A stretch of 64,000 nt of DNA from an uncultured Erwinia sp. (GCA_945290265.1 CALYQW010000004.1:124001-188000), one strand, 5' to 3'. Positions 19,091 to 30,436 are shown, numbered from the stretch's first letter. The notes: generated from the letters alone by a model not told the origin. Numbers and translations are program-made.

Positions 19091-19729
19091 ATGGCACGAA
19101 ATACCAAACAGCAGGCACAGGAAACGCGTAACCACATTATTGATGCTGCAATCGAGCGTTTTTCGGAGCATGGTGTAGCGAGTACCTCACTGGCTGATAT
19201 CGCTGCAACAGCCGGTGTCACGCGTGGTGCCATTTACTGGCATTTTAAAAATAAAGCTGACCTTTTGAACGGTATCTGGCAACAGTTTGATTCCAGTATG
19301 ACCGAACTCCAGGATGAGTATCATGCAAAATATCCTTCCGATCCACTCTCTGTTTTGCGCGAGCTGGTGCTGTACGTTATCAGCGCGACGGTGATCGATC
19401 CCAGAAGACGGGCACTAATGGAAATCATCTACCACAAGTGTGAATTTGTGGGAGAAATGACTTCATTACGCCTGCTGCAACAGGCGCTGTATCTGGAGCA
19501 TAATGAAAAAATCGAGGATGTGCTCAGACAGTGTATCGCGGCGGGACAGTTACCGGCGTCACTTAATCTGCCATTGGCGGCCGTGGCAATGCGTGGCTAT
19601 ATCACCGGTATTATCGAAAACTGGCTGTTTATGCCGGAAAACTTCGACCTGCTGGCAATGGCTCCCCAACTGGTAGCCACCCTGATCAATATGCTGGAAA
19701 ACAGTCAGTCACTGCGACTTTCCGGCTGA
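19091..19729 (+). CDS. acrR: TetR-family repressor AcrR
   Basis: A 212-aa regulator that represses acrAB and itself and is released by binding drugs. The TetR HTH is visible at about residues 10-60 ([37 protein letters not shown]). The C-terminal ligand domain is complete, though shorter than some orthologues. Start at [10 protein letters not shown]; the open frame upstream is only antisense to acrA. Its 3' end overlaps convergent rsmS by 21 bp. In E. coli mscK follows acrR, but it is absent here. Confidence 0.96.
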   Translation: MARNTKQQAQETRNHIIDAAIERFSEHGVASTSLADIAATAGVTRGAIYWHFKNKADLLNGIWQQFDSSMTELQDEYHAKYPSDPLSVLRELVLYVISATVIDPRRRALMEIIYHKCEFVGEMTSLRLLQQALYLEHNEKIEDVLRQCIAAGQLPASLNLPLAAVAMRGYITGIIENWLFMPENFDLLAMAPQLVATLINMLENSQSLRLSG

Positions 19730-19873
19730 AGCGAACTGCAGTTTCTGTTGAAAATCCCGTTGCACAATTTCCAGCGCCGCCAGCACAGTCGCGGGATCGA
19801 GCTGGTTCTCTTCCAGTAACATAATCAGGTCTACCGCCAGTTTCACTTCCTGGGATGCGGTTTCCAGCGACAT
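19709..19873 (-). CDS. rsmS: RsmS (YbaM), DUF2496 small regulatory protein
   Basis: A 54-aa protein beginning [20 protein letters not shown] and containing [20 protein letters not shown], clearly the YbaM/RsmS family. RsmS affects virulence-factor expression through the Rsm pathway in Pectobacterium, and a role linked to replication restart has been suggested by the name PriM. The ATG is preceded by AAGGGAAG. It is 40 bp upstream of nothing else on its strand but follows priC in the same direction, so a priC-rsmS operon is likely. Overlaps the acrR 3' end by 21 bp. Confidence 0.88.
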   Translation of the reverse strand: MSLETASQEVKLAVDLIMLLEENQLDPATVLAALEIVQRDFQQKLQFASAGKSQ

Positions 19874-19913
19874 AATCTTCCCTTAACGTTAAGTAACAGT
19901 ACGCTTCAGCGGA

Positions 19914-20450
19914 TTATAAACCGTGCTCGCGGTTTTCAATCTGGCGTTCAATGCGTTTCAGTGCCTGGCGACAGCGCAGCAGACGGCCTTCCAGAGCGGC
20001 CAGTTCACGCTGCAACTGCTGTTGCTGAGCCAGGGTTTCCTGAACCGCCAGCAAACTTTCCCGATCGGCAATCATCGCGCGCAGGCGGCGTTCAAAATCC
20101 TGATGTTCAGCCAGCTTTTCATACAGATTCTCTGCGGGCTGCACTGGCACCTTTTCATTCCTGCGCAGAGTCTGGGTGGCCAGTTCCCGCTGCAAAGCAC
20201 CCATCTGCAGCACCATGCGTTCAGCCATCCACGCCACCCGTTCAGCGCGATTATCGGTCACACTCTGCTTTAGCCCTTGCAGCGTTTGCTGCACCTCCTG
20301 CAAATAATCCCCCAGACGGGTGGTATGACAGTGAAACAACTGCTGATCAAAGCGGGCCGAGGCCGTGCGGGTATCCGCATAAGGCGCAACGGCCGCTGCC
20401 AGCAGCGCCAGCTGTTGATCCAGATGTTGCAGCAGATCGCTGTGTTTCAT
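19914..20450 (-). CDS. priC: Primosomal replication protein PriC
   Basis: A 178-aa helical protein that restarts stalled forks by loading DnaB onto forks with a leading-strand gap, independently of PriA-PriB. The family layout is seen: Gln/Leu-rich N-terminal helices (LLQHLDQQLALLAAAVAPY), Arg-rich C-terminal helices (LLRCRQALKRIERQIENREH). Its length matches E. coli (175). Divergent from ybaN; upstream of rsmS. Confidence 0.92.
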   Translation of the reverse strand: MKHSDLLQHLDQQLALLAAAVAPYADTRTASARFDQQLFHCHTTRLGDYLQEVQQTLQGLKQSVTDNRAERVAWMAERMVLQMGALQRELATQTLRRNEKVPVQPAENLYEKLAEHQDFERRLRAMIADRESLLAVQETLAQQQQLQRELAALEGRLLRCRQALKRIERQIENREHGL

Positions 20451-20514
20451 TTTTTTCTCCGCGACTGTCGCTATACTACGCCGTTAAAATCCGGGCATTT
20501 AAGGTGACTGCTTC

Positions 20515-20892
20515 ATGCAGCGTTATATTTTACTGATTCTGGGCTGGCTGGCGATGGTATTCGCCATACTCGGTGTGGTGCTGCCGTTGTTACCCACCAC
20601 GCCGTTTCTGCTGCTGGCGGCCTGGTGCTTCGCCCGCTCATCACCGCGCTTTCATCACTGGCTGCTGTACCGCTCGGCCTTTGGGCGTTATATCCGCCAC
20701 TGGCAGCAGCACCGGGCAATGCCGCCGGGGGCAAAAGGCAGAGCGATTCTGGTGATACTGTTAAGTTTCGCTTTTTCACTGTGGATGGTCAAAATTCTCT
20801 GGGTTCGTCTGATGTTACTGGTGATACTCTGCCTGCTGCTAATCTTTATGATCCGTCTGCCAGTGATTGATGATGGACAAGAAACGCGTTGA
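20515..20892 (+). CDS. ybaN: DUF454 inner-membrane protein YbaN
   Basis: A 125-aa membrane protein with three to four hydrophobic helices. It shows the DUF454 signature LPLLPTTPFLLLAAWCFARSSPRFHHWL and a basic C-terminal half (RHWQQHRAMPPGAKGRA). Function is unknown in the family. It lies divergent from priC and upstream of apt, as in E. coli. Confidence 0.9.
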   Translation: MQRYILLILGWLAMVFAILGVVLPLLPTTPFLLLAAWCFARSSPRFHHWLLYRSAFGRYIRHWQQHRAMPPGAKGRAILVILLSFAFSLWMVKILWVRLMLLVILCLLLIFMIRLPVIDDGQETR

Positions 20893-21044
20893 TTTTGTCT
20901 GTCAGGGTTGCAATTTGGCGGTGGTTTGCATAGATTTGCTCGTTTTCGTGCGTGGCCCCCATCTCAGGTTTAGCGGTACCCGACATCACTGACGGGTAAA
21001 ACGAGGCTGCGCGAGTCAGATTTGTACAGACCAGGCATAAGATT

Positions 21045-21596
21045 ATGACCGCCACTGCGCAGCAGTTAGAATTTCTGAAAAACAGTATCAAAAGTGTTCC
21101 GGATTATCCCAAGCCGGGCATCCTCTTTCGTGACGTCACCAGCCTGCTGGAAGATCCGCGCGCTTACGCATTGAGTATTGAACTGTTAGTTGAACGCTAC
21201 CGTAATGCGGGTATCACTAAAGTTGTCGGCACCGAAGCGCGGGGTTTCCTGTTTGGTGCGCCAGTCGCGCTGGGACTGGGCGTGGGTTTTGTGCCGGTGC
21301 GTAAACCTGGCAAACTGCCCCGTGAAACCCTGTCCGAAAGTTACGAGCTGGAGTATGGCAGCGACTGCCTTGAACTGCACGCGGATGCCATTCAGCCGGG
21401 TGATGTGGTGCTGGTGGTGGACGATCTGCTGGCAACTGGTGGCACCATCGAAGCCACGGTGAAGCTGATCCGTCGTGCCGGTGGTAGCGTGCATGATGCT
21501 GCTTTCATCATCAATCTGTTTGATCTGACCGGAGAATCCCGCCTGAAAGCGCTGGACGTGAACAGCTATAGTCTGGTGAATTTCCCCGGACACTGA
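21045..21596 (+). CDS. apt: Adenine phosphoribosyltransferase Apt
   Basis: A 183-aa purine salvage enzyme converting adenine and PRPP to AMP. The PRPP-binding motif [17 protein letters not shown] and the substrate loop [17 protein letters not shown] are intact. Full length, single cytoplasmic domain. Upstream of dnaX, with about 225 bp between them that contains the dnaX promoter. Confidence 0.97.
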   Translation: MTATAQQLEFLKNSIKSVPDYPKPGILFRDVTSLLEDPRAYALSIELLVERYRNAGITKVVGTEARGFLFGAPVALGLGVGFVPVRKPGKLPRETLSESYELEYGSDCLELHADAIQPGDVVLVVDDLLATGGTIEATVKLIRRAGGSVHDAAFIINLFDLTGESRLKALDVNSYSLVNFPGH

Positions 21597-21820
21597 TCCC
21601 ATTTATACAAACCACGTTTGCCCACGGGGGGGACGTGGAAAAATGCAGGTCAGGCAGTTATGCCATCGGCAGAACAACAATTCTGTTATAGTATCTTCCA
21701 TAAATTGAGTGAAAGATCGCGCTGCTGCGCAGGTTTTTCACTCTGCTGCAATCCGTAAACTGGCCGATCTGTGGTGTGTTACCATCAGATTTCCCGTCTC
21801 TTAAAAATGATGAAGTCCGC

Positions 21821-23728
21821 ATGAGCTATCAGGTACTGGCCCGCAAGTGGCGTCCGCAAGCGTTTACTGAAGTTGTTGGTCAGCAACATGTTCTGACCGC
21901 CCTGGCAAATGGTCTGGCGTCCGGGCGCATCCATCACGCCTATCTGTTTTCCGGCACCCGTGGGGTGGGGAAAACCAGCATTGCGCGTCTGCTGGCAAAA
22001 GGGCTGAACTGTGAAAGCGGGATCACCGCCACGCCCTGTGGGCAGTGCGATAACTGCCGTGAGATTGAGCAGGGGCGTTTTGTTGATTTAATTGAAATTG
22101 ACGCGGCATCACGTACCAAAGTGGAAGATACCCGCGATTTACTGGATAACGTTCAGTACGCACCGGCCAGAGGACGCTTTAAGGTCTATCTGATCGATGA
22201 AGTGCATATGCTGTCGCGCCACAGTTTTAATGCGTTGTTAAAAACCCTCGAAGAGCCGCCGGAACACGTTAAGTTCCTGTTAGCCACCACCGATCCGCAA
22301 AAACTGCCGGTCACTATTCTGTCACGCTGCCTGCAGTTTCATCTGAAAGCGCTGGATCTGACTCAGATCCGCAGCCAGCTTGAACACATCCTGGCGGCTG
22401 AAAATATCAGCGCGGAAACCCGCGCGTTACAGCTGCTGGCGCGTGCAGCGGATGGCAGTATGCGTGATGCGCTCAGCCTTACCGATCAGGCTATTGCCAT
22501 GGGGCAGGGTCAGATTACCACCAGCAGCGTGCATGAAATGCTGGGATCGCTGGACCACGATCAGCCGCTGGCGCTGCTGGAAGCGCTGGTTGATGCCGAT
22601 GGCGCGATGGTGATGTCGCTGCTGGAGCAGGCGGCAGGGCTGGGGGTAGAGTGGGAAACCCTGCTGGTGGAAATGCTGACGCTGCTGCACCATATTGCGA
22701 TGCTGCAACTGTTGCCCGGGGCGTTAAATGAAGATTTAGCGGCGGTTGAACAGCGCCTGCGTGAACTGGCGCGGGTACTGCCGCCGGAAGATGTACAGCT
22801 TTACTATCAGACACTGCTGGTGGGGCGTAAAGAGTTGCCGCTGGCACCTGACCGGCGGATGGGCGTTGAAATGACGCTGCTGCGCGCACTGGCTTTTCAT
22901 CCGCAGGCGCAAATTACGCCGGTGGAAACGCGACCGGCTGACGCAGCGCAGGCCACCCCGGTGGAGGCAGCGCCGCCGGTTCCTCAGCCTGTTGCGGCTT
23001 CCGCGCCTCCGCCGCCCGGGCTGTCAGATACCACCAGTCAGCTGTTACAGGCTCGCACCCAGCTACTGCGGCAGCAGGGGGAGACTAAGCCAAAAAAGAG
23101 TGAGCCGGCGGCGCAACCTGCGCGGTCGGCAAGCTCGGCCCTGGAACGTCTTGCCGCAGTCGCAGATCGTGGTCAACAGCCGGCTGCTGCTGTGGCGACT
23201 AAACCGGTAAAAAAAGAGGCTTATCGCTGGAAAGCGCAGCAGACCAGCGAAGTCAAAGCGGAGCCGGTTGCCACACCAAAGCGGTTGCGCAGCGCGCTGG
23301 AGCATGAGAAAACCCCGGAGCTGACGGCACAACTGGCGGTGGAGTCGCAGCAGCGTGATGCCTGGGCTGCCGAAATTGCCACGCTGATGGTGCCTAAACT
23401 GGTGCAGCAGCTGGCACTTAATGCCTGGAAAGAGAGCGATGGAAAGACGGTCTGTCTGCATCTGCGCTCCAGCCAGCGCCATCTTAATTCGTCATCTGCG
23501 CAGCAGGCGCTGGGTGAGGCGTTAAGTGCTGCTGCCGATCATCCCATTGAATTAACGGTGGTTGAAGATGATAATCCGGCAGTGCTGACGCCGCTGGAAT
23601 GGCGGCAGAAAATTTATCAGGAAAAACTGGCGCAGGCGCGTCAGTCAATTATCGCGGATAATAATATTCAGACTCTGCGGCGCTTCTTTGACGCCGAACT
23701 GGATGAAGAGAGTATCCGCCCCGTTTAA
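21821..23728 (+). CDS. dnaX: DNA polymerase III subunits tau and gamma
   Basis: The 635-aa tau subunit is the clamp-loader ATPase that also tethers polymerase cores and DnaB. Walker A is GTRGVGKTS, the zinc cysteines are in CGQCDNC, the DExx box is in LIDEVHML and the SRC sensor in LSRCLQ. Domain IV-V follow a Pro/Ala/Gln-rich linker. Start at MSYQVLARKWRPQ at 21821; the frame is open 15 codons further upstream. A programmed -1 frameshift at about codon 426 yields a ~427-aa gamma subunit. Confidence 0.97.
   Translation: MSYQVLARKWRPQAFTEVVGQQHVLTALANGLASGRIHHAYLFSGTRGVGKTSIARLLAKGLNCESGITATPCGQCDNCREIEQGRFVDLIEIDAASRTKVEDTRDLLDNVQYAPARGRFKVYLIDEVHMLSRHSFNALLKTLEEPPEHVKFLLATTDPQKLPVTILSRCLQFHLKALDLTQIRSQLEHILAAENISAETRALQLLARAADGSMRDALSLTDQAIAMGQGQITTSSVHEMLGSLDHDQPLALLEALVDADGAMVMSLLEQAAGLGVEWETLLVEMLTLLHHIAMLQLLPGALNEDLAAVEQRLRELARVLPPEDVQLYYQTLLVGRKELPLAPDRRMGVEMTLLRALAFHPQAQITPVETRPADAAQATPVEAAPPVPQPVAASAPPPPGLSDTTSQLLQARTQLLRQQGETKPKKSEPAAQPARSASSALERLAAVADRGQQPAAAVATKPVKKEAYRWKAQQTSEVKAEPVATPKRLRSALEHEKTPELTAQLAVESQQRDAWAAEIATLMVPKLVQQLALNAWKESDGKTVCLHLRSSQRHLNSSSAQQALGEALSAAADHPIELTVVEDDNPAVLTPLEWRQKIYQEKLAQARQSIIADNNIQTLRRFFDAELDEESIRPV
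23076..23130 (+). promoter_or_regulatory. Programmed -1 frameshift cassette in dnaX
   Basis: The E. coli-type three-part signal is complete. A Shine-Dalgarno-like AGGGGGAG (23076-23083) lies eight bases before the slippery heptamer A AAA AAG (23092-23098), and a GC-rich stem (23104-23130) follows. After slipping, translation reads GAG then TGA, giving a gamma protein of 427 residues ending in Glu. Confidence 0.93.
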
Positions 23729-23781
23729 CCCGCTGCATCGGTCGCTTCCGATGTGGCCCGAGCTGAAAAGAGAGAGAAGCT

Positions 23782-24111
23782 ATGTTTGGTAAAGCCGGAC
23801 TGGGCAACCTGATGAAACAGGCCCAACAAATGCAGGACAAAATGGCACAGGCGCAGGAAGAAATTGCTGCAATGGAAGTGACCGGTGAATCCGGCGCGGG
23901 CCTGGTCAAAGTCACCATTAACGGCGCGCATAACTGCCGCCGGGTGGAAGTCGATCCCAGCCTGCTGGAAGACGACAAAGAGATGCTGGAAGATCTGGTT
24001 GCTGCTGCATTTAACGATGCCGCGCGCCGCATTGCCGAAGCGCAGAAAGAGAAAATGTCTTCCGTATCCTCCGGTATGCAGCTGCCACCTGGCTTTAAGA
24101 TGCCGTTCTGA
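23782..24111 (+). CDS. ybaB: YbaB/EbfC nucleoid-associated protein
   Basis: A 109-aa dimeric DNA-binding protein. The family features are the Met/Gln-rich N-terminal helix ([18 protein letters not shown]), the central beta segment ([22 protein letters not shown]) and a C-terminal helix ([17 protein letters not shown]). Its stop codon overlaps the recR start (TGATG), so the two are translationally coupled in the dnaX-ybaB-recR operon. The role in DNA repair or nucleoid organisation is not settled. Confidence 0.96.
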   Translation: MFGKAGLGNLMKQAQQMQDKMAQAQEEIAAMEVTGESGAGLVKVTINGAHNCRRVEVDPSLLEDDKEMLEDLVAAAFNDAARRIAEAQKEKMSSVSSGMQLPPGFKMPF

Positions 24112-24716
24112 TGCAAACCAGCCCGCTCCTTGAAGCATTAATGGAGTCGCTGCGCTGTTTGCCGGGCGTTGGGCCGAAGTCGGCTCAACGCATGGCTTTT
24201 CAGCTGTTACAGCGCGATCGCAGTGGTGGGATGCGTCTGGCGCAGGCGCTGACCCGCGCGATGTCAGAAATCGGTCACTGCGCTGACTGCCGTACCTTCA
24301 CCGAGCAGGAGCTTTGTACCATCTGCGCCAGCGCGCGGCGTCAGCAGACCGGGCTGATCTGCGTGGTGGAAAGCCCGGCGGATATTCACGCCATTGAGCA
24401 GACCGGGCAGTTTTCCGGGCGCTACTTTGTGCTGATGGGGCATCTGTCACCGCTGGACGGTATTGGTCCCAATGATATCGGCCTGGATCGGCTGGAGCAG
24501 CGCCTGGGCAGTGAGTCCCTGCAGGAAGTGATCCTGGCGACCAACCCGACGGTGGAAGGTGAAGCCACCGCCAACTATATCGCCAGCTTGTGCGCGCAGT
24601 ATGGCGTGGCCGCCAGCCGTATTGCCCACGGCGTGCCGGTGGGTGGCGAACTGGAAATGGTCGATGGCACCACGCTGTCTCACTCCCTGATTGGGCGGCA
24701 AAGGTTTAAATTCTGA
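24111..24716 (+). CDS. recR: Recombination mediator RecR
   Basis: A 201-aa protein of the RecFOR pathway that loads RecA on SSB-coated gaps. The domain order is normal: an N-terminal helix-hairpin-helix ([19 protein letters not shown]), a four-Cys zinc finger ([16 protein letters not shown]), a Toprim domain ([18 protein letters not shown]) and a C-terminal Walker-B-like part. Same length as E. coli. Last gene of its operon, followed by a hairpin. Confidence 0.97.
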   Translation: MQTSPLLEALMESLRCLPGVGPKSAQRMAFQLLQRDRSGGMRLAQALTRAMSEIGHCADCRTFTEQELCTICASARRQQTGLICVVESPADIHAIEQTGQFSGRYFVLMGHLSPLDGIGPNDIGLDRLEQRLGSESLQEVILATNPTVEGEATANYIASLCAQYGVAASRIAHGVPVGGELEMVDGTTLSHSLIGRQRFKF

Positions 24717-24723
24717 ACAGTCA

Positions 24724-24745
24724 ACGGCACGAGTCCTCGTGCCGT
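24724..24745 (+). terminator. Hairpin after recR
   Basis: A perfect stem ACGGCACGAG/CTCGTGCCGT with a minimal loop lies just before the htpG heat-shock promoter. It has no T run; probably a terminator or attenuator for the recR transcript. Confidence 0.5.
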
Positions 24746-24771
24746 CTTGAAAAGCCCAAAAGCACCCCCAT
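24746..24771 (+). promoter_or_regulatory. Sigma32 heat-shock promoter of htpG
   Basis: CTTGAAA and CCCCAT are separated by 13 bp, matching the sigma32 consensus, about 45 bp before the htpG start codon. Confidence 0.9.
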
Positions 24772-24814
24772 CATATCCTCAACGTTTATCAATCCGCTTT
24801 TAGTTGAGGTAACC

Positions 24815-26689
24815 ATGACCATGAAAGGACAAGAGACGCGTGGCTTCCAGTCAGAAGTAAAACAGCTTCTGCACCTGATGATCCATTCACTTTACTCCAA
24901 CAAAGAAATCTTCCTGCGTGAGCTCATTTCCAACGCATCCGATGCCGCTGATAAACTGCGTTTTCGCGCACTGTCTGCCCCTGAGCTGTACGAGGGTGAT
25001 GGTGAACTGCGTGTGCGCGTGGCGGTTGATAAAGAAAAACGTACCCTGACCCTGAGCGATAACGGCATCGGTATGCGCCGGGACGAAGTGATTGAAAACC
25101 TGGGGACGATTGCTAAATCGGGCACCAAATCTTTCCTTGAATCGCTGGGTTCAGACCAGGCGAAAGACAGCCAGCTGATCGGTCAGTTCGGCGTTGGCTT
25201 CTACTCGGCGTTTATCGTCGCCGATAAGGTCACGGTACGTACCCGTGCGGCCGGTGCAGCAGCGGAAGAGGGTGTATTCTGGGAATCTGCCGGTGAAGGG
25301 GAGTATACCCTGGCCGATATCACCAAAGCCGATCGCGGTACTGAAATTACCCTGCATCTGCGTGAAGGCGAGGATGAGTTCCTTGATGCCTGGCGCGTGC
25401 GCAATATTATCAGCAAATACTCTGATCATATTGCCCTGCCGGTAGAAATCGAATCGCACAACGAAGAAGACGACACCACCAGCTGGGAAAAAATCAACAA
25501 GGCGCAGGCGCTGTGGACGCGCAATAAGTCCGAGATCAGCGACGATGAATATAAAGAATTTTATAAGCACGTTGCCCATGATTTTACCGATCCGCTGACC
25601 TGGAGCCATAACCGGGTGGAAGGGAAGCAGGAGTACACCAGCCTGCTGTACATTCCGGCGCAGGCACCCTGGGATATGTGGAACCGTGATCATAAACACG
25701 GTCTGAAACTGTATGTGCAGCGCGTGTTTATTATGGATGATGCGGAGCAGTTTATGCCGAACTACCTGCGCTTCGTGCGCGGACTGATCGACTCCAATGA
25801 CCTGCCGCTGAACGTATCGCGTGAAATCCTGCAGGACAGCCGCATTACCCAGAGCCTGCGTGGCGCGCTGACTAAACGTTCGCTGCAGATGCTGGAGAAA
25901 GTGGCAAAAGACGATGAAGCTCAATATCAGAAATTCTGGCAGCAGTTTGGTCTGGTACTGAAAGAAGGCCCGGCAGAAGACAACGCCAATGCGGAAACCA
26001 TCGCCAAACTGCTGCGTTTTGCCTCGACCAGTAGCGAAGGTTCGGCACAGACGGTCTCGCTGGAAGATTACGTCAGCCGGATGGTGGAAGGTCAGGAAAA
26101 AATCTATTACATCACCGCTGACAGCTATGCCGCAGCGAAAAGCAGTCCGCATCTGGAGCTGTTCCGCAAAAAAGGTATTGAGGTGCTGCTGCTTTCCGAT
26201 CGCATCGACGAATGGATGATGAGCTACCTGACCGAGTTTGACGGTAAATCCTTCCAGTCAGTAAGCAAAGCCGACGAGGCGTTAAGCAAGCTGGCGGATG
26301 AAGAAACTGCCGAGCAGAAAGAAGCAGAAAAAGCGCTGGAGCCGTTTGTTGAGCGGGTAAAAAACCTGCTGGGTGAGCGGGTGAAAGATGTGCGTCTGAC
26401 GCACCGTCTGACCGATACCCCGGCGATTGTGGTCACCGAGGCCAACGAAATGAGTACCCAGATGGCCAAGCTGTTTGCCGCTGCAGGTCAGGAGGTGCCG
26501 GAAGTGAAGTACCTGTTCGAGCTGAACCCGGATCACCCGCTGGTGAAACGTGCGGCCGATACTCAGGATGAAACCGCCTTCGCTGACTGGATTGAACTGC
26601 TGCTGGATCAGGCGCTGTTTGCCGAGAAGGGAAGCCTGGAAGATCCTAACCAATTTATCCGCCGCATGAACCAGCTGTTACTGGCGTAA
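24815..26689 (+). CDS. htpG: Hsp90-family chaperone HtpG
   Basis: A 624-aa ATP-dependent dimeric chaperone. The GHKL ATPase domain ([48 protein letters not shown]) is followed by the middle domain ([10 protein letters not shown] with the catalytic Arg region) and the C-terminal dimerisation domain. Two in-frame ATG codons occur at 24815 and 24821. The first has GAGG five bases upstream, while the second matches the E. coli N-terminus MKGQETRGF. Heat-shock regulated by the sigma32 promoter upstream. Confidence 0.97.
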   Translation: MTMKGQETRGFQSEVKQLLHLMIHSLYSNKEIFLRELISNASDAADKLRFRALSAPELYEGDGELRVRVAVDKEKRTLTLSDNGIGMRRDEVIENLGTIAKSGTKSFLESLGSDQAKDSQLIGQFGVGFYSAFIVADKVTVRTRAAGAAAEEGVFWESAGEGEYTLADITKADRGTEITLHLREGEDEFLDAWRVRNIISKYSDHIALPVEIESHNEEDDTTSWEKINKAQALWTRNKSEISDDEYKEFYKHVAHDFTDPLTWSHNRVEGKQEYTSLLYIPAQAPWDMWNRDHKHGLKLYVQRVFIMDDAEQFMPNYLRFVRGLIDSNDLPLNVSREILQDSRITQSLRGALTKRSLQMLEKVAKDDEAQYQKFWQQFGLVLKEGPAEDNANAETIAKLLRFASTSSEGSAQTVSLEDYVSRMVEGQEKIYYITADSYAAAKSSPHLELFRKKGIEVLLLSDRIDEWMMSYLTEFDGKSFQSVSKADEALSKLADEETAEQKEAEKALEPFVERVKNLLGERVKDVRLTHRLTDTPAIVVTEANEMSTQMAKLFAAAGQEVPEVKYLFELNPDHPLVKRAADTQDETAFADWIELLLDQALFAEKGSLEDPNQFIRRMNQLLLA

Positions 26690-26702
26690 CTGCCTCAGCG
26701 TT

Positions 26703-26730
26703 GCTCAGGGGGGACTTTTCACCCCTGAGC
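26703..26730 (+). terminator. Terminator of htpG
   Basis: The stem GCTCAGGGG/CCCCTGAGC has a 10-nt loop and is followed by ACTTTCT. It lies between htpG and the convergent LysR gene. Confidence 0.65.
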
Positions 26731-26749
26731 ACTTTCTGATGTCCCCCCG

Positions 26750-27616
26750 TCACCCCATCTCCTGCTGCAAAAACGCCCTGAAAGTCACCACCTCTGGCTG
26801 ATACTGGCGCGAGGCTTTAACCAGCATCCAGGTGGCGCGATCGACCTCGGTGAACCCCAGTGGTGCCGCCAGAATCCCGGCGTCAATTTCCTGTTGGACC
26901 AGGTGTTGCGGAGCCATCACAATTCCCAGTCCGCTGCGTGCGGCCTGAATCGCCAGTGTCAGATTGTCAAAATGCCTGCCTGCCCCTAAATCACCGCGCA
27001 CGCCGGTTTTCTGCGCCCACTCAGCCCAGGCCTGACGTTTACTCTCGGCATGTAGTAGCGGCAGGCGGGTAAAATCACCGTGCAGGCTCAGCCCGTACTG
27101 TATCTGCGCGGCGCAAACCGGACCAATGCGGTCAGTAAGCAGACGGGTCGCCACCACATCCCCGGCGGGAAAGTGCGGCTGGCTGATAATCAGCACGTCG
27201 GTCTGCTGATTACGCAGGCGCTCAACATCGGCATGCGTCTGAAAGGTTAAGCCGATATACGGGTAGCGGCAGCTGAAGCGACCGAGTCGCGGGATCAGCC
27301 ACTGCGCCAGAAAACTGGCGGAAGAGGCGATGCTCAACACTGCCTGATGCCGGCTGCGAATTTTTTCACAGGTGGTTTCGATCTCCTGAAAGCTGCGGAT
27401 ACAGCAGGCCAGCAGACGTTCGCCCTCGCTGGTTAACGATACCCGACCCGCCGCCCGCAGAAACAGTGGTTTATTCAGCCACGCTTCCAGCTGTCTGATC
27501 TGATGACTGACCGCGCTATGACTGACATTCAGTGAACGCGCTCCCTGACTGAAACTTTGCTGGCGGGCAGCATGGTAGAAGTAGCGCAGTGCGCGTAGAG
27601 AAGGCAGGCCAGACAT
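26750..27616 (-). CDS. LysR-family regulator (GcvA-like)
   Basis: A 288-aa LysR-type transcription regulator. The N-terminal HTH ([40 protein letters not shown]) is of the GcvA/AmpR subtype, followed by a substrate-binding domain ending in an [20 protein letters not shown] segment typical of that group. It is divergent from a PP-loop ATPase gene, with about 200 bp between, which makes that gene its likely target. It is not part of the E. coli order between htpG and adk. The effector is unknown. Confidence 0.9.
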   Translation of the reverse strand: MSGLPSLRALRYFYHAARQQSFSQGARSLNVSHSAVSHQIRQLEAWLNKPLFLRAAGRVSLTSEGERLLACCIRSFQEIETTCEKIRSRHQAVLSIASSASFLAQWLIPRLGRFSCRYPYIGLTFQTHADVERLRNQQTDVLIISQPHFPAGDVVATRLLTDRIGPVCAAQIQYGLSLHGDFTRLPLLHAESKRQAWAEWAQKTGVRGDLGAGRHFDNLTLAIQAARSGLGIVMAPQHLVQQEIDAGILAAPLGFTEVDRATWMLVKASRQYQPEVVTFRAFLQQEMG

Positions 27617-27820
27617 GGCATTTCCCTGTGTAAAAAACTCACAGTGAGTGTCTGTTTATATCATTTTCAAGTCCAGTCGAATTTCCCTACTCTGGCGGAG
27701 AAAAAGGAGGAAGGGAGCCGGGACAGTACGCCATTCTGTAACAATAAGATGATGTTTACCGGGGACTCTTTTCCATTACATCGATACCACGATGAATCGT
27801 ACGGAATTAAGGAAAGGAAC

Positions 27821-28504
27821 ATGAAAAATCAGCATTCCGTTAATCCCCAGTTAGTGATGTTCACCGGCGGGCGTGACAGCACCCTGGCCGCCTGTTATCT
27901 GATGTTGCAGGGTATTCCGGTCCATCTGTGGTCAGGTAACAGCGGCTGCTCACTTCACCGCAGCCTGTTATCACTCCGCGTTGAGGAACTGAAAAACCGT
28001 TTTGGCGACCTGCTGGTGGCACACACTGTGACGGATATCAGCGGGGCATTCCGCGCCATCGCGATTGAACAGCTGGAGCAGGATATTCTCACCCACCGCA
28101 AAAATCTGGTGCTGTTGGGGGAAAAACTGGCGATCCATGCCCATCTGGTGGATTTCTGTCGGCGTAATCAGATTGCTGTGGTTAACGATGGCATCACGTA
28201 TTACCAGCAGGAGTACCCGGAACAGCGCCAGGTGGCAAAACGGTTTCTGGTGGAGATGATGGCGCAGTACGGCATCAGCTATCAGTCACCGATTTATGAA
28301 TTCGCCCGTTCGGCGGAAGATGTGAAGTACCGCCTGCTGCAACTGGGGCTTTCCACCAAATCTCTGGAAGGGATAAGTTTGTTTGCGGACAGTTTTACCA
28401 CCCCGGATGATGAGGTCATCCTGGCTTACCTGCAGGATAAGGCTCCCCAGGCTCAAGATATCATCAGCTTTCTGGCCGGTGACACCCTGCAGTCAGCTCG
28501 CTGA
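27821..28504 (+). CDS. PP-loop superfamily ATPase, function unknown
   Basis: A 227-aa protein with an N-terminal PP-loop motif ([18 protein letters not shown]), which binds ATP and adenylates a carbonyl or thiolates a substrate in related enzymes such as QueC, ThiI, TtcA and GuaA. It lacks the QueC zinc cysteines; the only conserved-looking Cys are in NSGCSLHR and DFCRRN. The central [19 protein letters not shown] and [19 protein letters not shown] segments resemble the substrate side of this superfamily. Start at 27821, with AAGGAAAGGAAC upstream; the frame opens 59 codons earlier without support. It stands alone under a divergent LysR regulator, so it is probably an inducible metabolic or modification enzyme, but I cannot name the substrate. 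Confidence 0.75.
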   Translation: MKNQHSVNPQLVMFTGGRDSTLAACYLMLQGIPVHLWSGNSGCSLHRSLLSLRVEELKNRFGDLLVAHTVTDISGAFRAIAIEQLEQDILTHRKNLVLLGEKLAIHAHLVDFCRRNQIAVVNDGITYYQQEYPEQRQVAKRFLVEMMAQYGISYQSPIYEFARSAEDVKYRLLQLGLSTKSLEGISLFADSFTTPDDEVILAYLQDKAPQAQDIISFLAGDTLQSAR

Positions 28505-28633
28505 GCGGGCTGACTGAGCGGTTTGCCGAACCCGGCAAATACAGCGGAATAAATGGCGCTTAACGGTGCGTTTCCTTGTGGATAGCAAGCCATAATGGTA
28601 TGTTCTTGCCCCTGGATAATGTAATCAATATAA

Positions 28634-29350
<717 letters not shown>

Positions 29351-29356
29351 GTAAAA

Positions 29357-29381
29357 ACAGGGGCAAATTCTTTGCCCCTGT
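29357..29381 (+). terminator. Hairpin after adk
   Basis: A perfect 11-bp stem ACAGGGGCAAA/TTTGCCCCTGT with a TTC loop lies seven bases after the stop codon. No long T run follows. Confidence 0.6.
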
Positions 29382-29465
29382 CACAGCAATTGGTTCCCCC
29401 CACGCTTTTTTCCGCTAAAATCTTACTGATTTTCATCCCCGAAAATGCCATAAAAAGGATCGACA

Positions 29466-30425
29466 ATGAGGCAAGATAAACCTGGCGTATTGCTGGTTAA
29501 CCTGGGTACTCCTGATGCACCGACCTCCGCTGCGGTTAAACGCTACCTTAAGCAATTCCTGAGCGATAAGCGCGTGGTCGACGCGCCACGCTGGCTATGG
29601 TGGCCGGTGCTGAACCTGGGTATTTTACCGCTGCGCTCGCCACGGGTGGCAAAGCTCTATCAGTCGGTGTGGATGGAAGGGGGCTCGCCGCTGCTGGTCT
29701 TCAGTCAGCGTCAGCGTGATGCGCTGGCAACCCGGCTGGATATGCCGGTGGCGCTGGGGATGAGCTATGGCAATCCTAGCCTGAAAAGCGCGCTGGACAG
29801 TCTGCTGGCACAGGGCGTTACCCGCCTGATTGTGTTACCCCTCTACCCGCAGTACTCCTGTTCAACGGTGGCTGCGGTGTGGGATGGGATCACCGAGGTT
29901 TTCGCCGGCTATCGCAGCCTGCCAACGGTGCAGTTCATCCGTGATTATGCCGAACACCCGGCCTATATCGCCGCGCTGAAAGCCTCGGTTGAGCGCGCTT
30001 TTGCGCAGCACGGTAAGCCCGATCTGCTGGTGACTTCTTTCCACGGTATCCCGCAGCGCTTTGCTGACCAGGGGGATGACTACCCGCAGCGGTGCTATGA
30101 CACCTTTAACGCGCTGAAAACTGCGCTGGGGCTGAGTGACAGCGAAGCGATGCTGACTTTTCAGTCGCGCTTTGGCCGCGAGCCGTGGCTGACGCCTTAT
30201 ACCGATGAAACCATGGGCGCATTACCGGACAAAGGCATCAAACGGGTGCTAATTATGAGCCCCGGTTTTTCCGCTGACTGTCTGGAAACCCTGGAAGAAA
30301 TTAACGAACAGAACCGGGAAATCTTCCTTCATGCCGGCGGCACGCAGTTTGAATATATTCCGGCACTGAACGACGATGAGGATCACATTCAGATGATGCT
30401 GGCGCTGGTGGAGCAGTACCGGTAA
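29466..30425 (+). CDS. hemH: Ferrochelatase HemH
   Basis: A 319-aa enzyme inserting ferrous iron into protoporphyrin IX, the last step of haem synthesis, at the inner face of the membrane. The catalytic His is in [13 protein letters not shown] and the metal-site Glu in the C-terminal [15 protein letters not shown]. The N-terminal [14 protein letters not shown] block is typical. Same length as E. coli. Follows adk as usual. In E. coli aes lies between hemH and gsk; it is missing here. Confidence 0.97.
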   Translation: MRQDKPGVLLVNLGTPDAPTSAAVKRYLKQFLSDKRVVDAPRWLWWPVLNLGILPLRSPRVAKLYQSVWMEGGSPLLVFSQRQRDALATRLDMPVALGMSYGNPSLKSALDSLLAQGVTRLIVLPLYPQYSCSTVAAVWDGITEVFAGYRSLPTVQFIRDYAEHPAYIAALKASVERAFAQHGKPDLLVTSFHGIPQRFADQGDDYPQRCYDTFNALKTALGLSDSEAMLTFQSRFGREPWLTPYTDETMGALPDKGIKRVLIMSPGFSADCLETLEEINEQNREIFLHAGGTQFEYIPALNDDEDHIQMMLALVEQYR

Positions 30426-30436
30426 GCCGTCTCCAG

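Noticed and set aside
24724..24745. CRISPR-like repeat
   Set aside because: A single hairpin, not an array. No CRISPR array or cas gene was seen anywhere in the window.
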